The notes under the pieces are model-generated. The model ran no database searches. It was given only the letters and a program-made list of their open reading frames with translations, and was not told where the DNA came from. A program made the translations under genes and the position numbers. A stretch of 64,000 bases of DNA from assembly GCF_004770145.1 (NCBI RefSeq), contig NZ_RQFW01000010.1, forward strand, positions 192,001 to 256,000. The letters run 5' to 3'. This DNA comes from Leptospira bourretii (lineage in GTDB: Bacteria; Spirochaetota; Leptospiria; Leptospirales; Leptospiraceae). Below, one piece after another: positions 20,643 to 28,746 of the stretch (positions are counted from its first letter, which is position 1; each line of letters opens with the position of its first letter).

Positions 20643-21082
20643 TTTAGCAATGATTCGATTCGTTTTCGATTCACGCCCAAATCTGATTTTCCCAATCTGG
20701 ATGCTGACCGAAAGTGAAGAAGTTTATTTTTTTCATCAAAATAGAATTCTACATCATCAACATATCTCATGATGAGAGAAGTAAATTCAGTATAAATGTA
20801 ATTGGAATTTTCCTGGATGATTTTGGTCCGTGGAGATTGTTCTAACCTTTCCTTCAGAATTTTATAAGCTTCAACTAAAGGTTTTTTGTAAGTGACTGGG
20901 CTTCGGTAGTGAACAGTGTCCGAAGGATCAGCAAAACTAGTGATGCAATTGGGGGTCGCAGGGCAATTGTTGAGTTTGTCCGTTTTGATTCCTAAGTAGT
21001 TTGGTCTTGTTCCTGTGCATCCGACAAAAAGGAAAAAAAAGACAAAAAGGGGCGAGAGAATGATTCGGAGTTTTTGATTCAT
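20627..21082 (-). CDS. DUF1499 family lipoprotein
   Basis: The 151-residue product has a short signal sequence ending in a lipobox (LFVGC, Cys at 22), so it is probably a lipoprotein. The mature part has the DUF1499 pattern: LNNCPATPNCITSFADPSD near the start, then YIYTEFTSLIMRYVDDVEFYFDE, and a C-terminal FRSASRLGKSDLGVNRKRIE. The family's function is not established. The gene stands alone, convergent with carB, and its 3' end forms one arm of the shared terminator. Confidence 0.85.
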   Translation of the reverse strand: MNQKLRIILSPLFVFFFLFVGCTGTRPNYLGIKTDKLNNCPATPNCITSFADPSDTVHYRSPVTYKKPLVEAYKILKERLEQSPRTKIIQENSNYIYTEFTSLIMRYVDDVEFYFDEKNKLLHFRSASRLGKSDLGVNRKRIESLLKDLDI

Positions 21083-21166
21083 TGGCTTCGGTTCCTAAAG
21101 CGAGTTTCTTTGTATTGGACTGTTCCTTTCTTTCATTGGGGAAAAAAGCGAGTGGGTATAAAAGAT

Positions 21167-21192
21167 AAGTGAGTTACTTTTTGCACTCACTT
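21167..21192 (+). repeat. Perfect 8-bp inverted repeat downstream of a TATAAA element
   Basis: AAGTGAGT (21167-21174) and ACTCACTT (21185-21192) form an 8-bp stem with a 10-base loop. The stem begins 5 bp after TATAAA (21157-21162), about where a transcript from that -10 element would start. It may be an operator, or the first stem of an untranslated RNA. Confidence 0.4.
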
Positions 21193-21214
21193 GCAAAAGA
21201 ACACCGGTTTCAAA

Positions 21215-21268
21215 GGAAAGTCAGTTTCCAAATCAAATACAGACTGTCCCAATGGAAACCCCGTTTCC
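21215..21268 (+). repeat. Two copies of a GGAAA-N5-TTTCC palindrome
   Basis: The palindromes lie at 21215-21229 (spacer GTCAG) and 21254-21268 (spacer CCCCG), with centres 39 bp apart. The second extends to a 6-bp stem GGAAAC/GTTTCC. Two dyads of the same form at a roughly helical-repeat multiple suggest a regulator binding region or a pair of small RNA stems. Confidence 0.4.
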
Positions 21269-21568
21269 GAAGGAAAATCCCTCCAAATATCACCCCTTCC
21301 TACCTGCCAAGGTTGGCTCCCAACAGCGTTTTTTAAGATTCAGAATTCCCTTTCCTATGTATTTTGGCTCCGGTTTCTAGCTTGAACTTTCTTTTTAGTG
21401 CTTCGTACTTGGGAGTATTCCGCCTAGAATCTGACTTTGATGTCGTTTGGCTGAGGGAAGGACCGAAACTAAATGAAATATATTCGCAAACTGTGGAAAT
21501 CTAAAGGAATTGAGAAAAAAAGATGGACAAAGTATGGTAAAAGTATTTTTATAAAACAATCGTTAGAT

Positions 21569-21589
21569 ATAAAAGGATCTCTCTTTTAT
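21569..21589 (+). promoter_or_regulatory. Hairpin/dyad covering the ribosome site and start codon of the TetR gene
   Basis: ATAAAAG (21569-21575) is exactly complementary to CTTTTAT (21583-21589), with GATCTCT between them. The left arm and loop contain the AAAGGA ribosome site, and the right arm contains the first two bases of the ATG at 21588. In DNA it could be a TetR-type operator; in RNA it would mask translation initiation. Confidence 0.5.
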
Positions 21590-22145
21590 GCCTAAGATAG
21601 TCGATCACGATCTTTACCGAGCTGAACTTTTGGCAAAGTGTATGCCCATTTTTGTGACAAAAGGGGTCTCCTCTGTTTCGATGCGTGAATTATCAAAGGA
21701 ACTTGGTGTTTCAACGGGAACTCTTTACCATTACTTTCCAACGAAAGAGATTCTCTTTGAGTCCATGGTAAAACAACTCGTTGCTATCGATGAAAAAGAG
21801 ATTACGGAACTTTCAGAAAGTCACACGGGGCTTGCTGATATTATGGCTTTTGTTGCGAAACGCGAAGGGCATTTTATCAACCTAATGTTTCTGGCAGTGG
21901 ATGTTAAGCGACACTTGAGTGAATCAAGTGAACTTATGCAACTAGTGGAAGATTCATTTACTTCGTATCGAACGGCTTTGGATCGATTCTTTCCAACCAA
22001 TGCAAAAACAAATAGTGGAAAGGCATTTCTGTCATTTTTTTTGGGAGCTTTATTTTTGAAAAATAACGCAACAGAAGATACTAACTGGCCAGAACTTTTT
22101 GAAGGTTTGGAGAACCTAATGGTATTGTTTCAAAGCAAAGATTAA
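21588..22145 (+). CDS. TetR/AcrR family transcriptional regulator
   Basis: The 185-residue protein has the N-terminal TetR helix-turn-helix: SVSMRELSKELGVSTGTLYHYF at about 27-48, followed by PTKEILFESM. The C-terminal two thirds, variable as in this family, would bind the ligand. It is 12 bp upstream of the alkane monooxygenase gene in the same direction, so the pair is probably co-transcribed and this regulator may repress both. The effector may be an alkane or fatty-acid derivative (inference from the neighbour). A dyad overlaps its own ribosome site and start codon, which fits autoregulation. Confidence 0.9.
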   Translation: MPKIVDHDLYRAELLAKCMPIFVTKGVSSVSMRELSKELGVSTGTLYHYFPTKEILFESMVKQLVAIDEKEITELSESHTGLADIMAFVAKREGHFINLMFLAVDVKRHLSESSELMQLVEDSFTSYRTALDRFFPTNAKTNSGKAFLSFFLGALFLKNNATEDTNWPELFEGLENLMVLFQSKD

Positions 22146-22157
22146 GGAGATAAATTT

Positions 22158-23246
22158 ATGACACTCACCAAAAGACTTAGTTTTTTACTTTGTTTTATTT
22201 TGCCGATTTTAGTGATTCTGGCCGAAGAGGTGGGTGGTGTTTCTTATTTAATCGTTCCACTGACTGTGTTTGTCATTTTACCATTGTTAGATTTTGTTTG
22301 GGGAAAAGACAATTCGAATCCGGAAGAAACTAATTTTTTAAAGTTACAAAACGATTCTTATTTCCGGTATTTAACGCAAGTGTGGGCTTATGTTCAACTA
22401 AGTTTTGTAGTTTGGTCGGTTTATCGAATCGCTGCCTATCCACATACTACGTTTGAGTTTTGTTTATTTGCCATTTCAGTTGGGATCGTAACGGGAGGAA
22501 TTGGGATTACTGTAGGGCATGAACTAGGTCATAAAAAAACTCGTTACGAACAGTTTTTGGCAAAATTAATTTATATGACAGTTTGTTATATGCACTTTTA
22601 TATAGAACACAACCGAGGTCATCATACAAATGTTTCGACTCCAAATGATCCCGCATCCTCAAAAAAGAATCAGTCCTTCTATCAGTTTTATCCTCAGACT
22701 GTCATAGGGGCTTATCAATCAGCTTGGGAATTAGAATCAAAACGTTTAAAAAAGTTGGGACTAGTTTCATTTCATTATCGAAATGAGATGATTTGGTATT
22801 TTGTGATCACAGCTCTATTTTTGATTTCTATGATCGGATTTGGTTCTTTATATTCCCAGAGTACAATTCGTTGGGATATTCTTGGGTTTCTGTTATTACA
22901 ATCATTGATTGCATTTTCACTTTTGGAACTTACAAATTACATTGAACATTATGGGTTAAACCGAAAGGAAGTAAGCCCTGGTAAATTTGAAAAAGTGTTA
23001 CCCATTCATTCATGGAATCAAAATTATTTTGTATCCAATGCATTTTTATTCCATTTACAAAGACATTCCGACCATCATGCAAATGCCGGTAGAAGATACC
23101 AAGCCCTTCGCCATTTTGAAGAAGCTCCTCAATTGCCATTTGGTTATGAATTGATGATTCTTGTTGCTTTGGTTCCTCCGCTTTGGTTTCAAATGATGAA
23201 TCCTATTTTAGAATCTTGGGAATTAAAGAATCAATTGAAACAATAA
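22158..23246 (+). CDS. alkB: AlkB-type alkane 1-monooxygenase (membrane di-iron hydroxylase)
   Basis: This 362-residue integral-membrane protein carries the full set of AlkB His motifs: HELGHKKTR, EHNRGHHTNVSTPNDP, the family marker NYIEHYGL, and LQRHSDHHANAGRRYQALR. These ligate the non-haem di-iron centre that hydroxylates the terminal carbon of alkanes. About six hydrophobic helices surround the motifs. AlkB needs rubredoxin and a reductase, and neither is in the window. An AAGGAG ribosome site precedes the ATG. Related membrane hydroxylases acting on fatty acids cannot be excluded, but the RRYQ and NYIEHYGL motifs favour a true alkane hydroxylase. Confidence 0.93.
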   Translation: MTLTKRLSFLLCFILPILVILAEEVGGVSYLIVPLTVFVILPLLDFVWGKDNSNPEETNFLKLQNDSYFRYLTQVWAYVQLSFVVWSVYRIAAYPHTTFEFCLFAISVGIVTGGIGITVGHELGHKKTRYEQFLAKLIYMTVCYMHFYIEHNRGHHTNVSTPNDPASSKKNQSFYQFYPQTVIGAYQSAWELESKRLKKLGLVSFHYRNEMIWYFVITALFLISMIGFGSLYSQSTIRWDILGFLLLQSLIAFSLLELTNYIEHYGLNRKEVSPGKFEKVLPIHSWNQNYFVSNAFLFHLQRHSDHHANAGRRYQALRHFEEAPQLPFGYELMILVALVPPLWFQMMNPILESWELKNQLKQ

Positions 23247-23277
23247 AGATTAGTTGGAAGACTCCTTCAGAAGGAAA

Positions 23278-23308
23278 TGAACCCGCAAAGAAAAACTTTA
23301 CGGGTTCA
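23278..23308. terminator. Hairpin between convergent alkB and DUF3999 genes
   Basis: TGAACCCG (23278-23285) pairs with CGGGTTCA (23301-23308). After one mismatch the stem continues with AAAG/CTTT around an A-rich loop. A second small palindrome, TCCTTC-A-GAAGGA, lies at 23263-23275. Neither strand has a long T-run after the stem, so a terminator role for both converging transcripts is likely but not certain. Confidence 0.5.
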
Positions 23309-23316
23309 GTGAGAAT

Positions 23317-24552
23317 TCATTCTGTTTCGAGTAATACTGACCTTTTTGATTTTAGAATCGAAAATAACAAATACAATAACGCAGCAATTCCGACGTAAAA
23401 TAGTCCTGAGGCAATGTATCCAGACATAGGTGGATAAAGAATACTAAAACCAAAGTCAGGGTTTTCTGATTCGTCGAGAAGGTTTGCTGATTTTGGTTCG
23501 TTATTTTTAATTTCATCTCCCGATGGATAGGAGTAAGGATCAAAATCTGCGGGCCATTGGTAAGGGTTCCCATAATAAAGTGAATAACCTTCCTTTGTTC
23601 CGTCCTGGTTTGCAAAAAAATAAATTTCTTCTAGTGGTTGCACTGTAATTGCATTCGTTAGGTGAAGAGTTTCATTTTCGCCATCGTAAACTTCAATTTC
23701 AAATTCAGAATTGATTGTTCTGGAAAGTGGGATTTCTGAAAAAACTCCATCTTCTTTGTTATGGCTTACAGTTCCTTCAAATACAGTTTCCCATTCTTTT
23801 TTGTTAATTTTCCCGCGAACGGTGATTCTACGTTCCCAATTTGTTTCTTCAAATTCTAATTTTAAAATTTGGAATGCAGATTGTGATTCGTTTAGGAATA
23901 AAAACTTACAATGATTTTCTGCAAGCACTGGGTTTGTGACTGCGTGCGATTTTTCCCAGTATAAGTTTTTGTTCTGTTTTGCCCTGGTGGCATTTGGAAA
24001 TTTTAAATCAGAGCCTGGTTCTGCCTCTAATCGTAAAAATCGATGTTTTGTTCCACTTAAATCAATTTCTCCAGAAGACTGATTTCCATATTTATAAAGA
24101 AAAACAGTTTTTGAATCTACGAATTGATCAGGATTATCACCTAATTTTAATGTAATGGATGTTTCGTAATCATACGCACTAGAAACAGATAGTTTTGTAT
24201 AATTCATACCCTCTGGTAATTTGGGAAGTTCCAATACATAGATTTCCATTTCATCTTTTTTTGAAAATAAAAGTTCAGGTTTTACTTTTTCCGTGTTTTT
24301 TGCAATTTCTTCTGCATTTTGAATATAGTAGGGAACAATCTCTCCATTGTAAGTGATTCTTAAGTCTCCGTAAAACGAATGTTTGTAAATATCTTCATCT
24401 AACGTTAGTTTTACAATTCCATTTGGAGAAAGGTTCCCTGAAATTTTTAAATCTTTTTTGTATTTGAAGTTTTGTACGGCAAGAGGCCTACTCATAACCT
24501 GTGTTGTCGTTGAAATAAAGAATAAGATGGAAATTAAGTATTGAAGTTTCAT
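23317..24552 (-). CDS. DUF3999 family exported membrane-anchored protein
   Basis: The product is 411 residues from the preferred start (MKLQYLIS), whose ATG overlaps the stop of the upstream DUF2339 gene in an ATGA junction. A longer in-frame extension to 24654 lies inside that gene and has no signal-peptide character. The protein has a signal peptide (about 1-21), a large beta-rich extracytoplasmic region and a C-terminal membrane helix (GYIASGLFYVGIAALLYLLF) with a short charged tail. This layout and its pairing with DUF2339 fit the DUF3999 family. No function is established. The coupling suggests the two proteins form one envelope complex. Confidence 0.75.
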   Translation of the reverse strand: MKLQYLISILFFISTTTQVMSRPLAVQNFKYKKDLKISGNLSPNGIVKLTLDEDIYKHSFYGDLRITYNGEIVPYYIQNAEEIAKNTEKVKPELLFSKKDEMEIYVLELPKLPEGMNYTKLSVSSAYDYETSITLKLGDNPDQFVDSKTVFLYKYGNQSSGEIDLSGTKHRFLRLEAEPGSDLKFPNATRAKQNKNLYWEKSHAVTNPVLAENHCKFLFLNESQSAFQILKLEFEETNWERRITVRGKINKKEWETVFEGTVSHNKEDGVFSEIPLSRTINSEFEIEVYDGENETLHLTNAITVQPLEEIYFFANQDGTKEGYSLYYGNPYQWPADFDPYSYPSGDEIKNNEPKSANLLDESENPDFGFSILYPPMSGYIASGLFYVGIAALLYLLFSILKSKRSVLLETE

Positions 24553-26234
24553 TTTGTTTCCTTTTTGAAGTGATTGTATAACGTACCTGTTACGATCAGA
24601 GTTACTCCTAAGAATAATCCGGCGAGAATTCGATAACCTAAGCTCAAATTCCAAAAATCATATAAATAGAATTTTATGATGACTAAAGATAATGAGCCAA
24701 ATCCAACATACTTGAGAGATTGGATTTTTTTTAGGAATCCAGTTGATAATGCGATCAAACCATACACGATTAAACTCAGTGTGTAGAGGAATAATTTTTT
24801 CTCTTCTGGGAATCCAAGATATATTTCAACGAATGTGCCAAGTAACCAATATGGATATGCGGCATATAAGAAGAGTTTGGAGAACTCGGAAAACTTTCTA
24901 CTATAGAGATAAGAAAGAACTAAATAAATCGAACCTGTCGCAAATACTAAAAATCGACCATTCAAAAATGGTATTTCATTTTGCGAGCGATAGGTGAAGG
25001 CAAAAATATAGAACAATGCAAAAAACCAAACTGGGAAGGCAGCCCAATACATATAAAGTTGTTTGGAGTAGGTAGATGTTATGGTCACAAGAAAAGCGAA
25101 ACTAATGAGGCTAAAAGCTAAAAGTTTTCCTGAGGTTCCTATCACGATTAGACTGACAATGAATGGAAGACCAAATAATCCAATGACATCATATAGTTTT
25201 TTCTTATCTAAACTCAAAACTGTTCTTCTTATGGATCGTTCATAGAGGCCATAAAATAGGATGAGTAATAAGGTGAGTAAAAATGGTTTTGCGATTGGAT
25301 AAAAAACGGAAAATACCCAAAAAGACTGAACAAATCCAAGTCCCAACGTAAACCCTATTGCAGTGATTGTGAGAATTGGTTCCTTCAGTTTGGTTGTTTC
25401 TAAAGTTTGAAATTCTCTTAAGAGAAATAAAAGGAAAACACCGAGTTGGAAAACAATTGGAAAAAACGGCTTAGCATCTACTAAGTTTTTATCTGCCCAT
25501 CCAACGAAGATTAGATGATTTGCTGCTAGTAAAAGAAGTGGAATTACTTTCCAGTTTGTATCTTTTCTTACCCAAAAGAATAAGACATTCCAAAGTAACA
25601 AATAGGTAAATAAAAACGGGTAGGAGTTTTGTCCTGTGGACAAAAGTAAGGGAACTAAAAATGCACCAAGAGAGGCAAATCCAAATAACACTTCACTTTT
25701 TTGTGAATGAGCGATTGCGACTGTTATTAAGCTAAGGATTAACAAACCAACAAAACAGGTTTCAGTTGAATACAAATCGTACCACAAATACCCTGAATAG
25801 TAGGCAGAAAACAAAACCGCAATTCCAAGACCCATAAGACTAGGTGAAAGGTAAGGCCTTGAATTTCGAACTCTGAATCCATAAATTAATACTGGGATGG
25901 CCAATAAAAGTCCAATCCAAATCCGCACCGATTCGTTGATCCAATATTCTTCTATGGCTAAATAGAAAAACCAGATGGATGCCAGTAATAAAGAAAACAC
26001 TCCTAGTTTTACAAATAGGTTTTCTCCAATCCATTGGACAAACCAGTTTGGGCCTTCGTTTAATGGAATCTCTGTTTGGTGGTCTACTGTAGGAATTGGA
26101 TCCGAGATACTGCGGGGAGATTCCTTAGGAGTTTGGGTTTGGGAGAGGGATAAAACTCTTTCTTTTAAAAAAGAAAGTTCCCTCTCCATCGATTGAATCC
26201 TAGTCAGGATTTCTTTGGTTTCTTTTTCTTCCAC
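24549..26234 (-). CDS. DUF2339 family polytopic membrane protein
   Basis: The 561-residue protein starts at a GTG. It has an N-terminal coiled-coil-like segment (about 3-35), a Ser/Pro-rich linker, then about 15 or more membrane helices starting at NWFVQWIGENLFVKLGV, the characteristic DUF2339 entry. Later signatures include the GLGIAVLFSAYYSGY region. The family's biochemical role is unknown. It is translationally coupled to the DUF3999 gene, a pairing also seen in other bacteria. The start is not supported by a good ribosome site. An internal ATG 16 codons in is possible but would cut the coiled coil. Confidence 0.8.
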   Translation of the reverse strand: MEEKETKEILTRIQSMERELSFLKERVLSLSQTQTPKESPRSISDPIPTVDHQTEIPLNEGPNWFVQWIGENLFVKLGVFSLLLASIWFFYLAIEEYWINESVRIWIGLLLAIPVLIYGFRVRNSRPYLSPSLMGLGIAVLFSAYYSGYLWYDLYSTETCFVGLLILSLITVAIAHSQKSEVLFGFASLGAFLVPLLLSTGQNSYPFLFTYLLLWNVLFFWVRKDTNWKVIPLLLLAANHLIFVGWADKNLVDAKPFFPIVFQLGVFLLFLLREFQTLETTKLKEPILTITAIGFTLGLGFVQSFWVFSVFYPIAKPFLLTLLLILFYGLYERSIRRTVLSLDKKKLYDVIGLFGLPFIVSLIVIGTSGKLLAFSLISFAFLVTITSTYSKQLYMYWAAFPVWFFALFYIFAFTYRSQNEIPFLNGRFLVFATGSIYLVLSYLYSRKFSEFSKLFLYAAYPYWLLGTFVEIYLGFPEEKKLFLYTLSLIVYGLIALSTGFLKKIQSLKYVGFGSLSLVIIKFYLYDFWNLSLGYRILAGLFLGVTLIVTGTLYNHFKKETK

Positions 26235-26276
26235 GGAGGAAATGGTTCATATTCGCAGAAAGAGGGGAACTACTTT

Positions 26277-28322
26277 TTATTCTGGATCATTCCACATTCC
26301 ATTTTCACGAATGAGGTCAATGAGTAGGTCTGCGGCTTCCGTTTCGGAGACTCCTTTTTTTACAATTTCTTTCCCTTTGTAGAGATGAACCTTACCGATC
26401 CCAGCACCAACATAGCCAAAGTCGGCATCGGCCATTTCTCCTGGACCATTGACAATACAACCCATCACAGCTATTTTTACACCTTTCAGATGTCCTGTTT
26501 TTTGTTTGATCATTGCTGTTGTGGACTGTAAATCAAACATCGTTCGTCCGCAAGATGGGCAAGAGATATATTCTGTTTTGGTGAGCCGAAGCCTTGTGGC
26601 TTGTAAAATATCAAAACTCAGATGAAGTGACTCTTCTGGTTCTCCATCGCCGTAAGACAATCGAATCACATCACCGATCCCATCCAACAAACTTCCTCCG
26701 ACATGAATGGAGGATTCATATAAAAGTTCTTCTTTGTCTTCTGAGTGATGGACAAGGACAATCGGGTAGTCGGATTCTCGTAATTGGTAAGCCAATTTTC
26801 TGACGGTTAAGAGGTCTCCATTTTTTACAGAAAAAAGAAGATTTTTTATCTTTCGTTTTTTCGATTCTTTTACAATTTTTTCTATTAAATGAATGTTTTC
26901 TGATTCTATACTCCATTCTACACTTCGTTTGTCTTTTGCATAACGAGTGACAAAATCCAGAAGATCTTCCCATGACTCTTCCGATTCTTGAAAGAATAAA
27001 CTTGGATTAATGACCCACTTTTGGAAACGGTAAATGTCTTCTGCTAAACTATCATATTGATAAGTTAGTTCTTTCGAAAGTTCCACCGAAACTGGAAGCG
27101 GGAATGATCCTCGTTTGACGTTAGTTCCAAGGGAGATTAGATCCATTTCTGAATTGATTTTGAAATGAATGAGTTCAGGGATTCGACCGGACTTAGAACC
27201 TCTTTGGATGAGATGTAGAACCTCTTCTGCTGATTCCGATCCAAAAAAAGGAAAACATGTTTCAATGCGAACAGGAGAGTTGTCTCCAATTTTGGTTTCC
27301 CCAAAAGCCAATTCTTTGGAATAGAATCTTGAATATTGGAATGGATCACGAAATTCGGAATAAAGTATTTCCTTTTCTTTGAGTTGTGATTCTGAACCTG
27401 GATCGGATACGGAGGGGGTTTTGTTACTTTGATCGAAAAAATCGTTGTATTTTCGTACCAATTCTTTTGCCACAGGGATTTCATATATGGCATCTTCAGT
27501 AAGTGATACGCGGATGGTGTCACCAAGTCCATCTGCGAGTAAACTTCCAATTCCAATGGAAGATTTAATCCTTCCGTCTTTACCGTCGCCCGCTTCTGTC
27601 ACACCCAAATGAAGGGGGTAGTCCATTCCCAAATCATAAAACCTGGAAACTAACATACGATAGGCTTGGATCATCACCTGTGGATTGGAAGCTTTCATGG
27701 ATACAACAATGTCTCGATAAGAGTTTCTTTCCGCTATTCGTATAAATTCCAATGCAGATTCCACCATTCCGAGTGGAGTGTCACCAAACCGGTTCATAAT
27801 GCGGTCAGAAAGACTCCCGTGGTTAGTCCCAATTCGCATAGCCACACCCAATTCTTTGGCGCGAAGGACAAGAGGAGTAAACACTTCTTCAATTCTTTCT
27901 AACTCTTCGTTGTAGTCTTTATCCGTATATTCAATGATTTCAAATTTTTTTTTGTCTGCAAAATTGCCAGGATTGATTCTAACTTTTTCCACCCACTCAA
28001 CACATTTTAATGCCACTTGGGGTGTAAAATGAATGTCTGCAACCAAAGGAACTTTTAGTCCCAGTTCTTTCATTCTCTTGCGTATATTTGGTAAATTGTC
28101 TGCATCTGCTTGACTAGGTACTGTTAGGCGAACGATTTCGGATCCAGCTTTTTCTAAATCGGAAATTTGTTTGATACTTGCTTCCGTATCTCTTGTGTTA
28201 GATGTAATCATGGATTGGATGCGGATTGGGTTTTTCCCACCAATTCCTACACCACCCACCATCACTTCCCGGGTAGGACGTCTTTTATAGAAAAATGGCG
28301 ATTCGTTATATTTGGTGCTCAT
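26277..28322 (-). CDS. ispG: 4-hydroxy-3-methylbut-2-enyl diphosphate synthase, long form
   Basis: IspG converts methylerythritol cyclodiphosphate to HMBPP in the MEP isoprenoid pathway, using a 4Fe-4S cluster. The N-terminal TIM barrel begins with [19 protein letters not shown]. The C-terminal cluster domain carries Cys588 and Cys591 (CPSCGRT) and Cys622 with Glu629 (GCIVNGPGE). At 681 residues it is the long type, with an extra middle domain of roughly 250-300 residues between barrel and cluster domain, as in plants and chlamydiae; typical proteobacterial IspG is about 370. The gene runs opposite to the mutY cluster. Only an unremarkable 139-bp region lies between the two divergent starts. 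Confidence 0.97.
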   Translation of the reverse strand: MSTKYNESPFFYKRRPTREVMVGGVGIGGKNPIRIQSMITSNTRDTEASIKQISDLEKAGSEIVRLTVPSQADADNLPNIRKRMKELGLKVPLVADIHFTPQVALKCVEWVEKVRINPGNFADKKKFEIIEYTDKDYNEELERIEEVFTPLVLRAKELGVAMRIGTNHGSLSDRIMNRFGDTPLGMVESALEFIRIAERNSYRDIVVSMKASNPQVMIQAYRMLVSRFYDLGMDYPLHLGVTEAGDGKDGRIKSSIGIGSLLADGLGDTIRVSLTEDAIYEIPVAKELVRKYNDFFDQSNKTPSVSDPGSESQLKEKEILYSEFRDPFQYSRFYSKELAFGETKIGDNSPVRIETCFPFFGSESAEEVLHLIQRGSKSGRIPELIHFKINSEMDLISLGTNVKRGSFPLPVSVELSKELTYQYDSLAEDIYRFQKWVINPSLFFQESEESWEDLLDFVTRYAKDKRSVEWSIESENIHLIEKIVKESKKRKIKNLLFSVKNGDLLTVRKLAYQLRESDYPIVLVHHSEDKEELLYESSIHVGGSLLDGIGDVIRLSYGDGEPEESLHLSFDILQATRLRLTKTEYISCPSCGRTMFDLQSTTAMIKQKTGHLKGVKIAVMGCIVNGPGEMADADFGYVGAGIGKVHLYKGKEIVKKGVSETEAADLLIDLIRENGMWNDPE

Positions 28323-28461
28323 TTGAATCTTATGTTCTCATTATCTAGGAAATTAAATTCGAAATTTTGGGCAAGCAGTATGAAAAAAATCTGTGGGTTT
28401 CAATTTCCAACCTCCCTGGACCGAAAATCTATTTAGGAAGAATACCGGGCTTTTTGATACG

Positions 28462-28746
28462 ATGAATACGGAAGTAAAACAAGGTTTACAGCGAAAATAC
28501 CGGGTGCAGGTCACTGTGGCGATCTACCGCGAAGGAAGTTTGTCCTACAAAAGTGAAATTCTGTCACCAGCCTATTATGACAAACGCCAAGAAGCTCGTG
28601 ACCATATCCGTCAAGAAATACGAGAAAGATTAGCTCATTCTAAATTCTTCCGTTCCACTCGTTTGGATTATGATCTTGTAAGATATACAGAAGAGGGAAG
28701 TTGTAATACCTTCCTTCGTTATAGCATTCAAGATTCAGAAATTTGA
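28462..28746 (+). CDS. Small conserved-looking protein of unknown function upstream of mutY
   Basis: The preferred ATG at 28462 gives 94 residues (MNTEVKQGLQRKYRV...). The open frame extends upstream to 28393, but that part has low-complexity, non-coding character. The protein is basic and rich in Arg, Tyr and Glu, with a predicted beta-hairpin start (YRVQVTVAIYREGSLSYKSEIL) and a helical middle (RQEARDHIRQEIRERLAHSKFF). It has no signal peptide or membrane segment. I do not recognise a family. Its TGA overlaps the TTG start of mutY, so the two are translated together. Confidence 0.65.
   Translation: MNTEVKQGLQRKYRVQVTVAIYREGSLSYKSEILSPAYYDKRQEARDHIRQEIRERLAHSKFFRSTRLDYDLVRYTEEGSCNTFLRYSIQDSEI

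Larger units (their letters stand above)
21083..21587. other. 505-bp intergenic region rich in inverted repeats, no convincing gene
   Basis: No ORF here looks real; the 64-codon frame at 21191-21385 has odd composition, no ribosome site and no recognisable domain. The region does hold several inverted repeats (listed separately) and a TATAAA at 21157-21162 that could be a -10 element. The AT-rich end (21470-21587) probably contains the TetR promoter. The region separates two genes transcribed away from each other, so it should hold promoters for both. Confidence 0.5.

Noticed and set aside
21191..21385. 64-codon ORF in the gap before the TetR gene
   Set aside because: It has no ribosome site, unlikely composition, and overlaps several inverted repeats better explained as regulatory or RNA structure.
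24553..24654. Longer N terminus for the DUF3999 protein
   Set aside because: The extra 34 codons lie inside the upstream gene and precede a clear signal peptide. The ATGA overlap at 24549-24552 is the usual junction in this window.
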